This document shows positions 8,501-18,300 of a stretch of DNA of 64,000 bases, piece by piece. The notes under the pieces were generated by a model. It was not told the origin of the DNA and did not search any database. It was given only the letters and a program-made list of their open reading frames with translations. Location: contig NZ_BSTD01000001.1 in NCBI RefSeq assembly GCF_030269325.1, positions 248,001-312,000 on the forward strand, read 5' to 3'. How positions within the stretch are numbered: position 1 is the first letter of the stretch; each line of letters starts with the position of its first letter. This stretch comes from Amycolatopsis sp. NBRC 101858 (GTDB lineage: Bacteria > Actinomycetota > Actinomycetes > Mycobacteriales > Pseudonocardiaceae). Made by a program: the position numbers and the translations under genes.

Positions 8501-9474
8501 TCGAGAGCGGTGACCGGCTTGCCCTGCGCCAGGCTCTGGCGGTGGGCGGCCGGGGCCACGGCGAGCGCGGCGGGCCAGGCTCCCGCGTCGAACCCGGCGG
8601 TGTCCCAGCCCGCGATCTCCTTGCGGGCGTCGTAGGTTTCGCCGTAGTAGAAGTCGTCGCCGGTGACCGGGCCGGCGTGGGCCTTCCAGCCGGGGCCGGT
8701 GCCGAAGCGTGCGGTCGAGCCGTCGGTGTAAGTGACGTTCAGCTGCGCGACGAGCGCCGGGCGGCCGGTGTACTGGCCCTTCCCGGCCATGAACGCGAGC
8801 GCGTTGCGGCCGGGCTTGACCAGGTTCGTGACGTCGAGGTCGCGGTAGAGCACGCGGGCTGCGTAGTCGGTCACCGCGGAGTCGAGCACCCGGCCGGGCT
8901 GGACGCGGGCGCCGTTGAGGTGCGGCTCGGCGACGCCCTGGGCGCCGAGGTACAGCCGGGCGCGGGCGACCGGCTTGGTGACGTCGAAGCTGCCGCGCAC
9001 GAGCGCGCCGTCGTCGGCCTGCAGCCACCAGGCGGACCAGTCGGCGGGCCGGAGCAGGCCGGTGTCGACCTTCGCGGGCGCCGACCACGGCGACGGCCGG
9101 CCCTCGCTGTTCCAGGTCCGCACCGACCACTGGTAGGTGCGATCGCTGTCGAGGGCGGGCCCGGTGTAGGCGACGTCGACCGAGTTCGCCGACGGCACGC
9201 GCCCGGAGTCCCAGTGGGACCGCGGTCCGTCGACACGGATCTCGTACGCCGTCTGGGTTTCCGCGCGTCCGGTGTCGTTCACCGTCCAGGCGAACGTCGG
9301 CTGTGGACTGGCGGCCACCGCGTCCGACGCCTGGCCGTCGGCACGCAGCGACGTCGGCGGCAGCGGGCCGCCGTGCGCGGGCTCCGCCGACGCGGTCGTG
9401 GGTGCGACCGCCGCGGCGAGCACGAGCGCGACCACGACAGCCTGTCTCTTCATCGAGGTTCCCGACCGGTGCAT
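5545..9474 (-). CDS. Secreted alpha-L-rhamnosidase, GH78, with discoidin and NEW3 modules
   Basis: A 1309-residue secreted enzyme. I start it at ATG 9474 because GGGAG lies six bases upstream; a signal peptide (MHRSGTSMKRQ, hydrophobic core, TTASA) would be cut after residue 30. Modules in order: fibronectin-like N-terminus, rhamnosidase N domain, an inserted F5/8 type C domain at about 325-475, the GH78 catalytic (alpha/alpha)6 barrel near 620-960 with DCPTRERHGWLGDA (general acid Glu) and TIWEKWD, a beta-sandwich, a NEW3-like domain near 1080-1170, and a C-terminal F5/8-like carbohydrate-binding domain. It removes terminal rhamnose from plant or microbial glycans outside the cell. It is divergent from the GH43-like gene, with a shared operator type. 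Confidence 0.92.
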   Translation of the reverse strand: MHRSGTSMKRQAVVVALVLAAAVAPTTASAEPAHGGPLPPTSLRADGQASDAVAASPQPTFAWTVNDTGRAETQTAYEIRVDGPRSHWDSGRVPSANSVDVAYTGPALDSDRTYQWSVRTWNSEGRPSPWSAPAKVDTGLLRPADWSAWWLQADDGALVRGSFDVTKPVARARLYLGAQGVAEPHLNGARVQPGRVLDSAVTDYAARVLYRDLDVTNLVKPGRNALAFMAGKGQYTGRPALVAQLNVTYTDGSTARFGTGPGWKAHAGPVTGDDFYYGETYDARKEIAGWDTAGFDAGAWPAALAVAPAAHRQSLAQGKPVTALDTTTCCGWSPAAATDGIDGSSDASEGYHSAIESSADRTKWAQVDLGSAQHLGSVTLFPARPTNDPAGDFAGAGFPVRYRVQVSDDPAFATATTVADRTDADQPNPGTAAVTVPADVTGRYVRVTATKLACAGTSCTFRLAEIGVYGPNPAVVDSGVTQLLPDTTPPSEIVANFKPVKETRPAPGVRVYDFGQNRTGQATLRAAQPAGTTASLKKGEILDGGGRVTTANISFGGSEPPRQTDHYTFSGNGTETYLPHFNYAGFRYAELTGVPDDAAVTVTAQEIHTDVASTGGFDTSDPGLDKIQAAVTQTQLNNLESIQMDCPTRERHGWLGDAADSDQEAMANFDMQAFYAKWLGDMVTSRNADGSLPSVAPVNGRTDWLTDPAWGTAYPQIIWDSYTQYGNAQLLATHYDHVKAWVDYLGTISDADHVVVNPPTSWGDDWLSTVSTPHGYFQTGFSYLDAQLLAKMAGALGKQADATKYTALAGQIATGFLKRFYSADTGVFGTGTQLSYALPLVFGLVPAGREQSTVDRLVADVAAHQNHVTTGFVGTTLVFQALGKYQRNDVALAIAQRTDYPSFGYMVNQGPGTIWEKWDNSSAPDGTSSKDHIGLGGAVGQWFQQQLAGIQPGTPGWREFTLAPAVAGNLTHVTAQQQTVRGTVVSSWRRDGSTLTYHATVPVGAKATIRLPLLGGKQSSVRESGRTIFADGHAAQPDPGLTVGRADDETLTLTAGSGDYTFTVTPPRTPFTRLALTTGTPAAITAGGSGDVPVVIEGRSTVDAQATLGAQVPAGWTVTATPAGIPLTPATSETPATVRITVPAGVKSGLYPVTLTVKAPRGGEAKTTVNVPVFGSWASGTTASASSEHAPNVVDGATRTYLASNAIDHDLATFWNDDTDSRYPDTLTVTAPAATALTGVGFASNPDGVPTDFTVQTWDGAQWADQVHVTGNTAVYRWIPFPAPVTTAQVRIVVAAAQNSFSRIAEVTP

Positions 9475-9493
9475 GAACGTCTCCCGACACGCA

Positions 9494-9505
9494 TAAAACG
9501 TTTCA
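9494..9505. promoter_or_regulatory. LacI-type operator half of the GH78/GH43 divergon
   Basis: TAAAACGTTTCA, a near-palindrome one base from TGAAACGTTTCA, located 20 bp upstream of the rhamnosidase start. A matching site (TGAATCGTTTCA) precedes the GH43-like gene. Central CG with flanking AA/TT is typical of LacI-family sites. No LacI regulator is encoded in the window. Confidence 0.5.
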
Positions 9506-9645
9506 ATCAACCGAAGGGCTTTCTACAACCTCCGCGGCGGCGAAACAAGGAACGGCGTCGATCCTGTCCGGATGACGCGGAACAAGACACCCGATCAGCC
9601 GTGCGACCTTGACGACCGTGACCCGCATCACCTAGGTTCATTCGT

Positions 9646-9657
9646 TGAATCGTTTCA
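9646..9657. promoter_or_regulatory. LacI-type operator half of the GH78/GH43 divergon
   Basis: TGAATCGTTTCA, again one base from the perfect palindrome TGAAACGTTTCA, 33 bp before the GH43-like start. Together with 9494-9505 it gives the consensus TGAAWCGTTTYA, read from the appropriate strand for each gene. Confidence 0.5.
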
Positions 9658-9689
9658 TACAACGAAGATGAGCGAGGCAGGAGACCACC

Positions 9690-11234
9690 ATGAGGAACCT
9701 TCGCCCGCTCGTCCTCGCGCTCGTCGCGATGCTCGCCATGGCACTCCCCGCGAGCGCGTCCCCGTTCACCACGACCGTGACCAACTTCGACGCGCAGGGC
9801 CACCAGGTCATCCGGTTCGACGCCCAGGGCAACTCGGTCGACGCCCACGACGGCGAGATCGCCTTTTTCAACGGGACGTACTACCTCTACGGCACCAGCT
9901 ACGACTGCGGGTTCGCCTGGCAGGCCACGACTTCGCCGTTCTGCGGGTTCAAGGTCCACACCTCCCCCGACCTGGTCCACTGGACCGACCGGGGCCGGCT
10001 CTTCGACCCCGCCGGCGTCTGGCAGACGCGCTGCAACGGGGCCACCTACGGATGCTTCCGGCCGCACGTCGGCTACAACGCACGGACCCGGCAGTACGTG
10101 CTGTGGGTGAACGTCTACGACAACCAGGTCGGCTTCCGGGTGCTCACGAGCCCGTCGCCGGCCGGGCCGTTCACCGAAGCACCGGTACCGACGCTGGCGG
10201 TGAACAACGACGCTCCGGCCGGCGGGGTGAACAACGGTGACCACGACGTCTTCGTCGACACGGACGGCACCGCGTACCTCGCCTACACCGACTGGCGCAG
10301 CAACGGCGACCTCGTCGTGGAACGGCTTTCGGGCGACTACCGCACCGGAACGGGCCACTACACCCGGCTCGGCCAGCAGCAGACCGAAGCACCGGCCCTG
10401 TTCAAGCGCGGCGGCGTCTACTACCTGACCTACTCCGACCCGAACTGCGGGTACTGCGCGGGCACCGGGACGTCGTACCGGACGGCCGCGAGCCCGCTGG
10501 GCCCGTGGTCGGCGCCGGCGAAGATCAGCGCGGACTCGTGCGGCGGGCAACCGGCGTTCGTCTCGGCGATCCCGACGACGTCGGGCACGACCTACCTCTA
10601 CGCCAGCGACCTCTGGAACAACGGGCAACGCAACGAAGCCCTGGCGAACTACTTCTGGACCCCGCTGACCTTCACCGCCGCCGGCGCGATCGAGCCGATC
10701 AGCTGCCGGAGCTCGTTCTCCCTCACCCTGTCGACCGGCGCGCCCGGGCACCAGACCCCGCCGCGGGACGTCGACCAGGCGGACGGCGTGAGCGGGTTCC
10801 GCTCGTACTGCGACGTCGGCGCCGGGGTGGCGCGGTTCCAGACGTTCGTGGCCGGCCGGACCGGCAGGCTCTCCGCCGTCTCGTACACGAGCTTCCAGGC
10901 CGGCAACCCCGACGCGGGCCTCGAAATCAGCGTCTACCGGGCGACGGACGCGTTCCAGCCGTCCGGTGCCGCGCTGAGCTCCACCGTCGTGCCGGCCGCG
11001 CAGATCGGCTGGTCACCGCGCGAGGTCACGGTGGCGCCGGGCATCCCCGTCGTGGCCGGGCAACGGTACGGCCTGCTGGTCCGCTCGGCGAACACGACCG
11101 GCTGCTACGGCTTGGCGTACAACGACTCCAGCCCGTACCCCGGCGGCGGAGAGGCCTACAGCAACGACAACGGCTCGACGTTCCGCGCCGAGGCCGGCCG
11201 CTCGCTCAAGTTCTCGACGAGCGTCAGCGAGTAG
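9690..11234 (+). CDS. Secreted GH43-like beta-propeller glycoside hydrolase
   Basis: A 514-residue protein with a clear Sec signal peptide (about 24 residues, ending ASAS). The next 300 residues show five-bladed propeller features: AHDGEIAFFNGTYYLYGTSY, FKVHTSPDLVHWTDRG, YVLWVNVY, DHDVFVDTDGTAYLAYTD (candidate acidic residue) and TEAPALFKRGGVYYLTYSD (the family's general-acid Glu). The C-terminal 150 residues form a beta-sandwich of unknown binding role. GH43 enzymes cut arabinan, xylan or galactan side chains; the overall pattern is closest to galactanase-like GH43 members, but the substrate is not certain. Context with rhamnosidase suggests attack on rhamnogalacturonan or arabinogalactan. 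Confidence 0.8.
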   Translation: MRNLRPLVLALVAMLAMALPASASPFTTTVTNFDAQGHQVIRFDAQGNSVDAHDGEIAFFNGTYYLYGTSYDCGFAWQATTSPFCGFKVHTSPDLVHWTDRGRLFDPAGVWQTRCNGATYGCFRPHVGYNARTRQYVLWVNVYDNQVGFRVLTSPSPAGPFTEAPVPTLAVNNDAPAGGVNNGDHDVFVDTDGTAYLAYTDWRSNGDLVVERLSGDYRTGTGHYTRLGQQQTEAPALFKRGGVYYLTYSDPNCGYCAGTGTSYRTAASPLGPWSAPAKISADSCGGQPAFVSAIPTTSGTTYLYASDLWNNGQRNEALANYFWTPLTFTAAGAIEPISCRSSFSLTLSTGAPGHQTPPRDVDQADGVSGFRSYCDVGAGVARFQTFVAGRTGRLSAVSYTSFQAGNPDAGLEISVYRATDAFQPSGAALSSTVVPAAQIGWSPREVTVAPGIPVVAGQRYGLLVRSANTTGCYGLAYNDSSPYPGGGEAYSNDNGSTFRAEAGRSLKFSTSVSE

Positions 11235-11313
11235 CCCGCGCGGGAACAGGCCACCGTCTACCCGTCCGGTTTGTTGAAGTTTTACCGGATTGCGGCTACT
11301 CTGACGGCCACGC

Positions 11314-11327
11314 TGGGAGCGCTCCCA
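11314..11327. promoter_or_regulatory. CebR-type operator (perfect palindrome)
   Basis: TGGGAGCGCTCCCA, exactly the consensus known for CebR, the cello-oligosaccharide-sensing LacI-family repressor of streptomycetes. It lies 38 bp upstream of the AA10 monooxygenase start, so cellulose-derived sugars probably induce that gene. No cebR gene is in the window. Confidence 0.85.
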
Positions 11328-11364
11328 ATGGTCACCACCACTCGTCACGAATGGAGGCCCATCA

Positions 11365-12009
11365 ATGCGTACCACCACCCGGCGGCGAAGCGTCCTCGCC
11401 GTGCTCGTCGCCGCTCTGGCCGGCCTGTTCCTCTGGGTACCGGCCGCCTCGGCGCACGGCACCATCGTCGGCCCCGCCACCCGCGCCTACCAGTGCTGGC
11501 GGGACTGGGGCAGCCAGCACACGAACCCGGCCATGCAGCAACAGGACCCCCAGTGCTGGCAAGCTTTCCAGGCCAACGCCGACACCATGTGGAACTGGAT
11601 GAGCGCACTGCGGGACGGCCTCGGCGGCAACTTCCAGAACGCCACCCCCGACGGCCAGCTCTGCAGCAACGCCCTGTCGCGCAACAACTCCCTGAACGCG
11701 GCCGGACCGTGGAAGACCACCGCCCTCGGCAGCAGCTTCTCGATGCACCTGTACGACCAGGCCAGCCACGGCGCCGACTTCCTCCGCGTCTACATCAGCA
11801 AGAACGGGTTCGACCCCACCACCCAGCGCCTCGGCTGGGGCAACCTCGACTTCGTCACCCAGACCGGCCGGTACGCCCCGGCCAAGGACATCACCTTCAC
11901 CGTGCAGACCTCGGGTGCCTACACCGGGCACCACGTCGTCTTCACCATCTGGCAGGCGTCACACCAGGACCAGACCTACATGTGGTGCAGTGACGTGACC
12001 TTCGGCTAG
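11365..12009 (+). CDS. Secreted AA10 lytic polysaccharide monooxygenase
   Basis: A 214-residue protein with a twin-arginine-rich n-region (MRTTTRRRS) and a signal peptide ending ASA at residue 30. Cleavage exposes His31, the N-terminal copper ligand of the histidine brace (mature start HGTIVGPATRAYQCW). The second histidine is in the SHGADF segment near residue 133, and the C-terminal WQASHQDQTYMWCSDVTFG is typical of AA10. It cleaves crystalline chitin or cellulose oxidatively. It has no carbohydrate-binding module. The CebR box upstream favours cellulose as substrate. A stable hairpin follows the stop. Confidence 0.93.
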   Translation: MRTTTRRRSVLAVLVAALAGLFLWVPAASAHGTIVGPATRAYQCWRDWGSQHTNPAMQQQDPQCWQAFQANADTMWNWMSALRDGLGGNFQNATPDGQLCSNALSRNNSLNAAGPWKTTALGSSFSMHLYDQASHGADFLRVYISKNGFDPTTQRLGWGNLDFVTQTGRYAPAKDITFTVQTSGAYTGHHVVFTIWQASHQDQTYMWCSDVTFG

Positions 12010-12019
12010 CGCGGCACCG

Positions 12020-12048
12020 CCCGGCCGGTGCCCGCGGCACCGGCCGGG
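12020..12048 (+). terminator. Hairpin terminator after the AA10 gene
   Basis: A 13-bp perfect GC-rich stem (CCCGGCCGGTGCC and its complement) with a 3-nt loop begins 11 bp after the AA10 stop. There is no long T run, as is common for actinobacterial terminators. Confidence 0.65.
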
Positions 12049-12305
12049 TGTTCCCGCGGAATCGACGATTTCGAAATAGCACACGGAAAACCCCCGTTCG
12101 CACCGCAAAGCCGGTACGCCCTTTCGGGTCACCTATTCCTGAGTCCGTCGCCTTAAACCCTTGAGGCTGATGGCCGAATTCGCCGAACGGTCTTTCCGGT
12201 GCACCTCGAGCGGATTGCGTTCGCATATCCGGTATCGGTACGTTCCACCCCTCACTGATCAAACCACGATCCGCTGATGACGACCGATACGAAAGGTCCC
12301 GGATC

Positions 12306-15300
12306 ATGAGCCCCTGGGGTCAGCGTCGCCGCGTGCCGGAAGTTCCCCGCAACGTCGTGGCGCTGGGGGTGGTGCTGACCTTGCTCGCCGGCGTGGTCCC
12401 GCCGGCCGCGCGCTTCGCCGAGCCACCGGCCGTGGCCGGGGCCGCGGGTGAGGGCCTGGTCGACGTGCCGGCGCACCCGGAAGGGGCGTCGTTCGACGCC
12501 AACCAGCTCCAGGGGATCCAAGCCGCCGATCCCGGCGCGAAGGTCAACCTCGTGCAGCCGCCGACGGCGGACTCCACCGGGGACGCCCGGCTGAGCTACC
12601 CCATCGAGGTGCCACCGGGCCGGGGCGACGCCCAGCCGGCCGTCGGGCTGACGTACGACTCGGCGGCGGAAAACGGCTGGACGGGCGTCGGCTGGGGGCT
12701 GGCCACCCAGTCGATCACGATCGACACGCGGTGGGGCGTCCCGCGCTACGCCGGCGCCCTGGAAACCGAGACTTACCTGCTCGGCGGCCAGCAGCTGACG
12801 CCGGTCGCGAATCGCGCCGAACTGCGGCCGCGCACCGCGGAAAAAGTGTTCCACACCCGGATCGAAGGCCAATTCAGCAGAATCGTGCGGCACGGTGCCA
12901 CCCCACGGGAATACTGGTGGGAGGTGACCGCGAAGAACGGCACGCGGTCGATTTTCGGGGGCCCGGCCGACAGCCCCGGGGAAAGCACGACCCTCACCGA
13001 CGAGTTCGGCGACATCGCGGTGTGGGCGCTGCGCGAGGTGCGCGACGCCAACGACAACTTCGTGCGCTACCACAACGTCCAGGTCTCGGACGTCGGCGTG
13101 GCCGGCGGCACGGTGCCCGGCGTCGCCCTCTACCCGAAGCGGATCACCTACACCGGCCAGGGCAAGATCGAGGGCCGGTATTCGATCACCTTCGTCCGCG
13201 ACCGGGAACGCGGCGAGCCGCGGCGCCAGGACGTCGAGATCGACGCGCGCAACGGGTTCAAGGAGGTCACCGCCGACCTGCTGCGCCGGATCGACGTCTA
13301 CCTCGACGACAAGCCGATCCGCGCCTACGAGCTGAACTACCGCACCGGGGCGTTCGCCAAGACGCTGCTGGAGTCGGTCTCCCAGTACGGCGAGGACCTC
13401 AAGCTCTTCACCACGCACACCTTCGGCTACTTCGACGACATCCGCACCGGCGCCGGCGACTACCGCGGCTTCTCCGACGCCCAGGGCTGGACCACGCCCG
13501 GCGACTCGCTCGGCGCGCCGGTGCCCGGCGGGCAGGCCAGCGCCCTCTCGGCCACCACGTCCAGCAGCGCCGGCGGCCACCTCTACGTCGGGTTCAACCC
13601 AACGCTGCCCCGCAAGTCCGGGTCCGCCGGCGGCAAGGTCGGCTTCGCCGCCGGCTCGGCCGAAGGCCTGCTCGCGCTGACCGACGTCAACGGCGACTCC
13701 TTGCCGGACAAGGTGTTCCGCACCGGCGCCGGCGTCTTCTACCGGCCCAACCTGTCCGGGCCCGGCGGCGCGACCGAGTTCGGCGACACGCCCATCGCGC
13801 TGACCAACCTGCCCGGCATCTCCTCGGAGTCGACCCGGTCGGTCACCTCCGGCGTCGAGTCGTTCATCGGCGTGGCCGCGCAGCTCGACCACGTGTCCAC
13901 CACCACGCGCACCGACCGGTACTTCTCCGACGTCAACGGGGACGGCTTGACCGACCTCGTCACCAACGGCAGCGTGCTGTTCGGCCACCTCGACGCCGAC
14001 GGCCACCCCGCGTACAGCGCGAACAGCAAGGACACCCCGGTGCCCATCGGCGCCGGCGGGGTGACCGGCAGCGTCGTCAGCGACCAGACCGCCGAGTTCG
14101 AACGGCAGGTCGACGCCTTCCCGCTGCTGGACGGCGTGCGCCGGTGGGTCGCGCCCTACGACGGCACCGTCCGGATCGCCGGTGGGGTGCGGCTCACCGG
14201 CGACCCCGGCGCCGACCGCGCGGCCGACGGCGTCCGCGTCGCCGTGCAGCACGAGAACGCCGAGCTGTGGTCGCAGCGCATCATGCCCGGCGACCCAGCC
14301 CAGTACCTGCCCTCCGGCGTGGACGCCGTGGCGGTGCACCGCGGCGAGCGGATCTACTTCCGCGTCCAGTCCGTGCTGGACGGGAAGTTCGACCAGGTCG
14401 CGTGGGACCCGGACATCACCTACACCAGCGTCCCGGCCGGCACCGACGTCAACGGCCTGGACAACCGGCGCTACCTCGCTTCGCGTGACTTCACCCTCGG
14501 CGGCCGGCCGTCGACGGTGACCGCGCCGGTCACCGGCACGCTGCACCTGTCCGGGGACGCGTCCAAGGTCGGGCCGACCACCGACGACGTCGCGGTCGTG
14601 ATCACGCGCAACGGCCGGGACGTGCTCACCGGCACCCTGCCCGCGGCCACGGGCGGCACCGTGCCGATCGACCTGGACATCCCCGTGACGGCGAACGACA
14701 CGCTGTCGTGGCGGCTGCGGGTGGACTCGCCGATCGACGCCGGCGCCCTGCACTGGGTCCCGTCCGCGCACTACACCGCGGTGGACGGCGACGTGCCGGT
14801 CGTCGACCAGGACGGCAACCCGACGATGACCATCAGCCCGCCCTACGACCTGGACCTGTACCCGGTCGACTCCCTGACCGCGCCGCAGCAGTCCTACACC
14901 GCGCCCCGGACGGGTCAGCTGACCGTGCAGCCGGAGCTGACTGTGAGCGGCCCCGACACCCGGGTCGTGTTCACCGTCAAGCGCCGCGGCGCGCTGCTGG
15001 CCAAGAAGGTCATCGACGTCGTGAATGGACAGACGCCGGCCCCGGAGTCGTTGCGGGTGACCGTGTCCGCGAACGAGGGCGACGAGCTGTTCTTCGACTA
15101 TTCCACTTCGGACACCACGGCGCCCGCGCGGTTCACCGCGAGCGCGTCGGTCAGCACCGACGGCGCGACGTTCGAGCCGGTGCCCAGCGCCCTGCACGCC
15201 TCGGCGGAGCAGGGCGCGTTCGCCCAGCCCTACCGCGGCTGGGCCGCGATCGGCTACCAGGGCAACCGCGACCGCGCCACCGCCCCCATCGTGCAGGGTG

Positions 15301-18300
15301 ACCTGGCGATCGACGCGAACTACCGCGACCGGATCCCCGGCGCCCCCAAGGAGGAGGACGTCCCCGGGTTCGACGGCCGCGTCACCCCGCCCAACGCCGT
15401 CGTGCTCGCACCGCAGCCCGCCGAGGGACGCTGGGGCAGCGACGACGGCAACACCTGGGTCGCCGGCGCCGGTGCCGCCAGCTCGCGGCTGGGCACCGAC
15501 CGGATCGACGTCGCCCGCGACTCCGACTTCGCCGGCGCGACCGGGGTGTCCCGGGTCGCCGAGAGCAGCCAGGTCTCGACGACGTTCGGCGCAAGCCTGC
15601 CCGGCGTGCCGATCGGGGCCGGGGCCAGCGTCGCCCGGGGCAGCAGCAGCGGCCAGGTCGACTTCCTCGACCTCAACGGCGACCGCTTCCCCGACGTGGT
15701 CGGCTCGGCCGGGATCCAGTACTCGGACATGACCGGCGGGCTCGGCAGCACCCGCGGCTCGCTGGGCGCCGCCAACGTCCGCGAGAGCGACTCCAGCGCC
15801 TTCACCGCGTCGGCCAACGCCGGCAGCCCGGCCCGGACGATGGCCAACGGCCGCGGCCACAGCGGCCCGCCGGCCGACGCGAACGCCGTCACCGCCCAGT
15901 CCGGCAGCGAGCTGCCCAGCCTCGGCATCGGCGGCAGCGTCGGCGGCGGTGAGTCCGGCGGCCGGTTCGACCTGCTGGACATCAACGGCGACGCGCTGCC
16001 CGACCGCGTCTACGACAACGGCACGGCCGCGCTCAACCTCGGCTACCGGTTCGCCGCGCCCGAACCGTGGCCGGGTGGCCCGCTCAACGACTCCGACACC
16101 CGCAACGCCGCGGCCGATCTCGGCTTCAACACCGACTTCTACGGCCTGGCCGGTGGCGTCTCGGCCTCGACCGGAACGTCCAAGACGGACGCGAGCCTCG
16201 CGGACCTGAACGGTGACGGCCTGGCCGACCGGGTCTTCTCCCGGGACGGCGCCCCGATGAGCGTCGCCATCAACACCGGCAACGGCTTCCTCGCGCCCAC
16301 GCCCTTCCCGGGCGGCTTCGGCGGGATCAACGCCGACAAGAACGCCGGCCTCGGCGCCGGCGCGTACTTCACCTTCGGGTTCTGCCTGGGCATCCTGGCC
16401 GGCGCCTGCGTCGTGTTCAACCCGGGTGCCGACACCTCCACCGGCATCGGCCGGTCCGAGCTCGCGCTGCGCGACGTCAACGGCGACGGCTACCCCGACC
16501 ACGTGCGGTCCACTCGCGACAACGAGCTGGTCGTGGCGGAGAACCAGACCGGCCGCACCAACCTGCTGCGCTCGGTGAGCCGCCCGCTCGGCGGCCGGAT
16601 CGACCTGGACTACACCCGGGACGGCAACACCACCGACCTGCCGCAGTCGCGCTGGGTGCTGGCGAGCACCCGCGTCTCCGACGGCCACCCCGGTGACGGC
16701 CAGGACGTGCAGCTGTCCACCTACCAGTACCAGAACGGCCGCTACGACCGCCTGGAGCGGCAGTTCCTCGGCTTCGGCCGGGTGGTCACCGAGCAGCGGG
16801 ACGCCGGCGCCGGCGATGCGCTGTTCCGGACGGTGACGACCGACTACCGCACCGACAGCTTCTACGTGCGCGGCCTGGTGGCCCGGTCGGTGACCGCCGA
16901 CGCGGCCGGGAGGGCGTTCACCGAGACGGTGAACACCTACACGCTGCGCGACATCGCCACCGGCAAGGCGGTCGACCCGCGCAGCACCACCGCCACGGTG
17001 TTCCCGCTGTTGTCCCGCACCGAACAGCGGTTCTACGAAGGCCGCCCGGCCGCGGGCAAGTCGACGTCCTCGGACTTCGAGTACGACGAGTACGGCAACA
17101 AGACGCGGGTGGTGGACGCGGCCGACGCCGGGACGGCGGACGACGTCGAGACCCGGATCGGCTACACCGCGACCGATTCCGCCTGCCGGGACCGCGGCAT
17201 CGTCGGTACGGCGAACACCCTCCAGGTCTCCGCCGTCGCGTCGAAGGCCGTGCTGCGCAGCCGTCAATCCACTGTGGACTGCAAGACGGGGAACGTGACG
17301 CAGGTCCGCGCGCTGCTGGCCGACGGCACGAAGGCCGTCAGCGACATGGAATACCTCGGCAACGGCAACCTCAAGGCCGTGGTCGGGCCGGTCAACAAAG
17401 CCGGCCAGCGGTACCGGCTGGACTACGGCTACGACGCGGTCGTCGGGATCTACGTCGAGACCGTCGTGGACAGCTTCAACCTCCGCTCGGTGAGCACGCA
17501 CAACTACAAGTACGGCCTGCCCGAGACCACCGTCGACGAGAACTTCCAGCGGGTCGACTTCCACTACGACCGGGTGGGCCGCACCGACTTCGTGGCGGGC
17601 CCGAACGAGATCCCCGAGAACCGGGTGACGATCGACTTCGAGTACCACCCGGAAGCCCCGGTGCCCTTCGCGGTCAGCCGGCACATCGACAACACCGCCA
17701 CCGGGGTCCGCGACGACACGATCGACACCGTGCAGTTCTCCGACGGCCTCGGCCGCGTCGTCCAGACGAAGCAGGACGCCAGCGTCGCGCCCGAGCCCGG
17801 CGCGGCACCCGAGCCGGTGATGATCGTTTCCGGCAAGCACGTGTTCGACTTCCTCGGCCGGGACACCGAGCAGTACTACCCGGTCACCGAACCCAAGGGC
17901 GACGGCAACGTCGCGTTCGACACGGACGTCGACGCCGTGGCGCCCACGCGGATGAGCTACGACGTGCTCGACCGCCCGACCCGGGTGACCCTGCCGGACG
18001 ACACGTCCTCGACCGTGGCCTACGGCTTCGGGCCGGACCGGGCCGGGGCCACCCAGTTCGAGACGGTCAGCACCGACGCCAACGGCAAGGAGAAGCGGAA
18101 CTACACCGACCTGCGCCGGCTGACCACGGCCGTCAAGGAGTTCAACCCCGCCGGCGGCCAGCCGGTGCTCTGGACGAGCTACGGCTACGACCCGCTCGGC
18201 CAGATCACCTCCGTGACCGACGACCGCGGCAACACCACGAAGTCGGCCTACGACAACTTCGGCCGCCGCACGGTGCTCGACAGCCCGGACTCCGGGAAGA

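Noticed and set aside
5671..9612. Long + strand open frame opposite the rhamnosidase
   Set aside because: Same artefact; Arg/Gly/Val-rich with no recognisable fold, while the minus strand has a complete GH78 enzyme.
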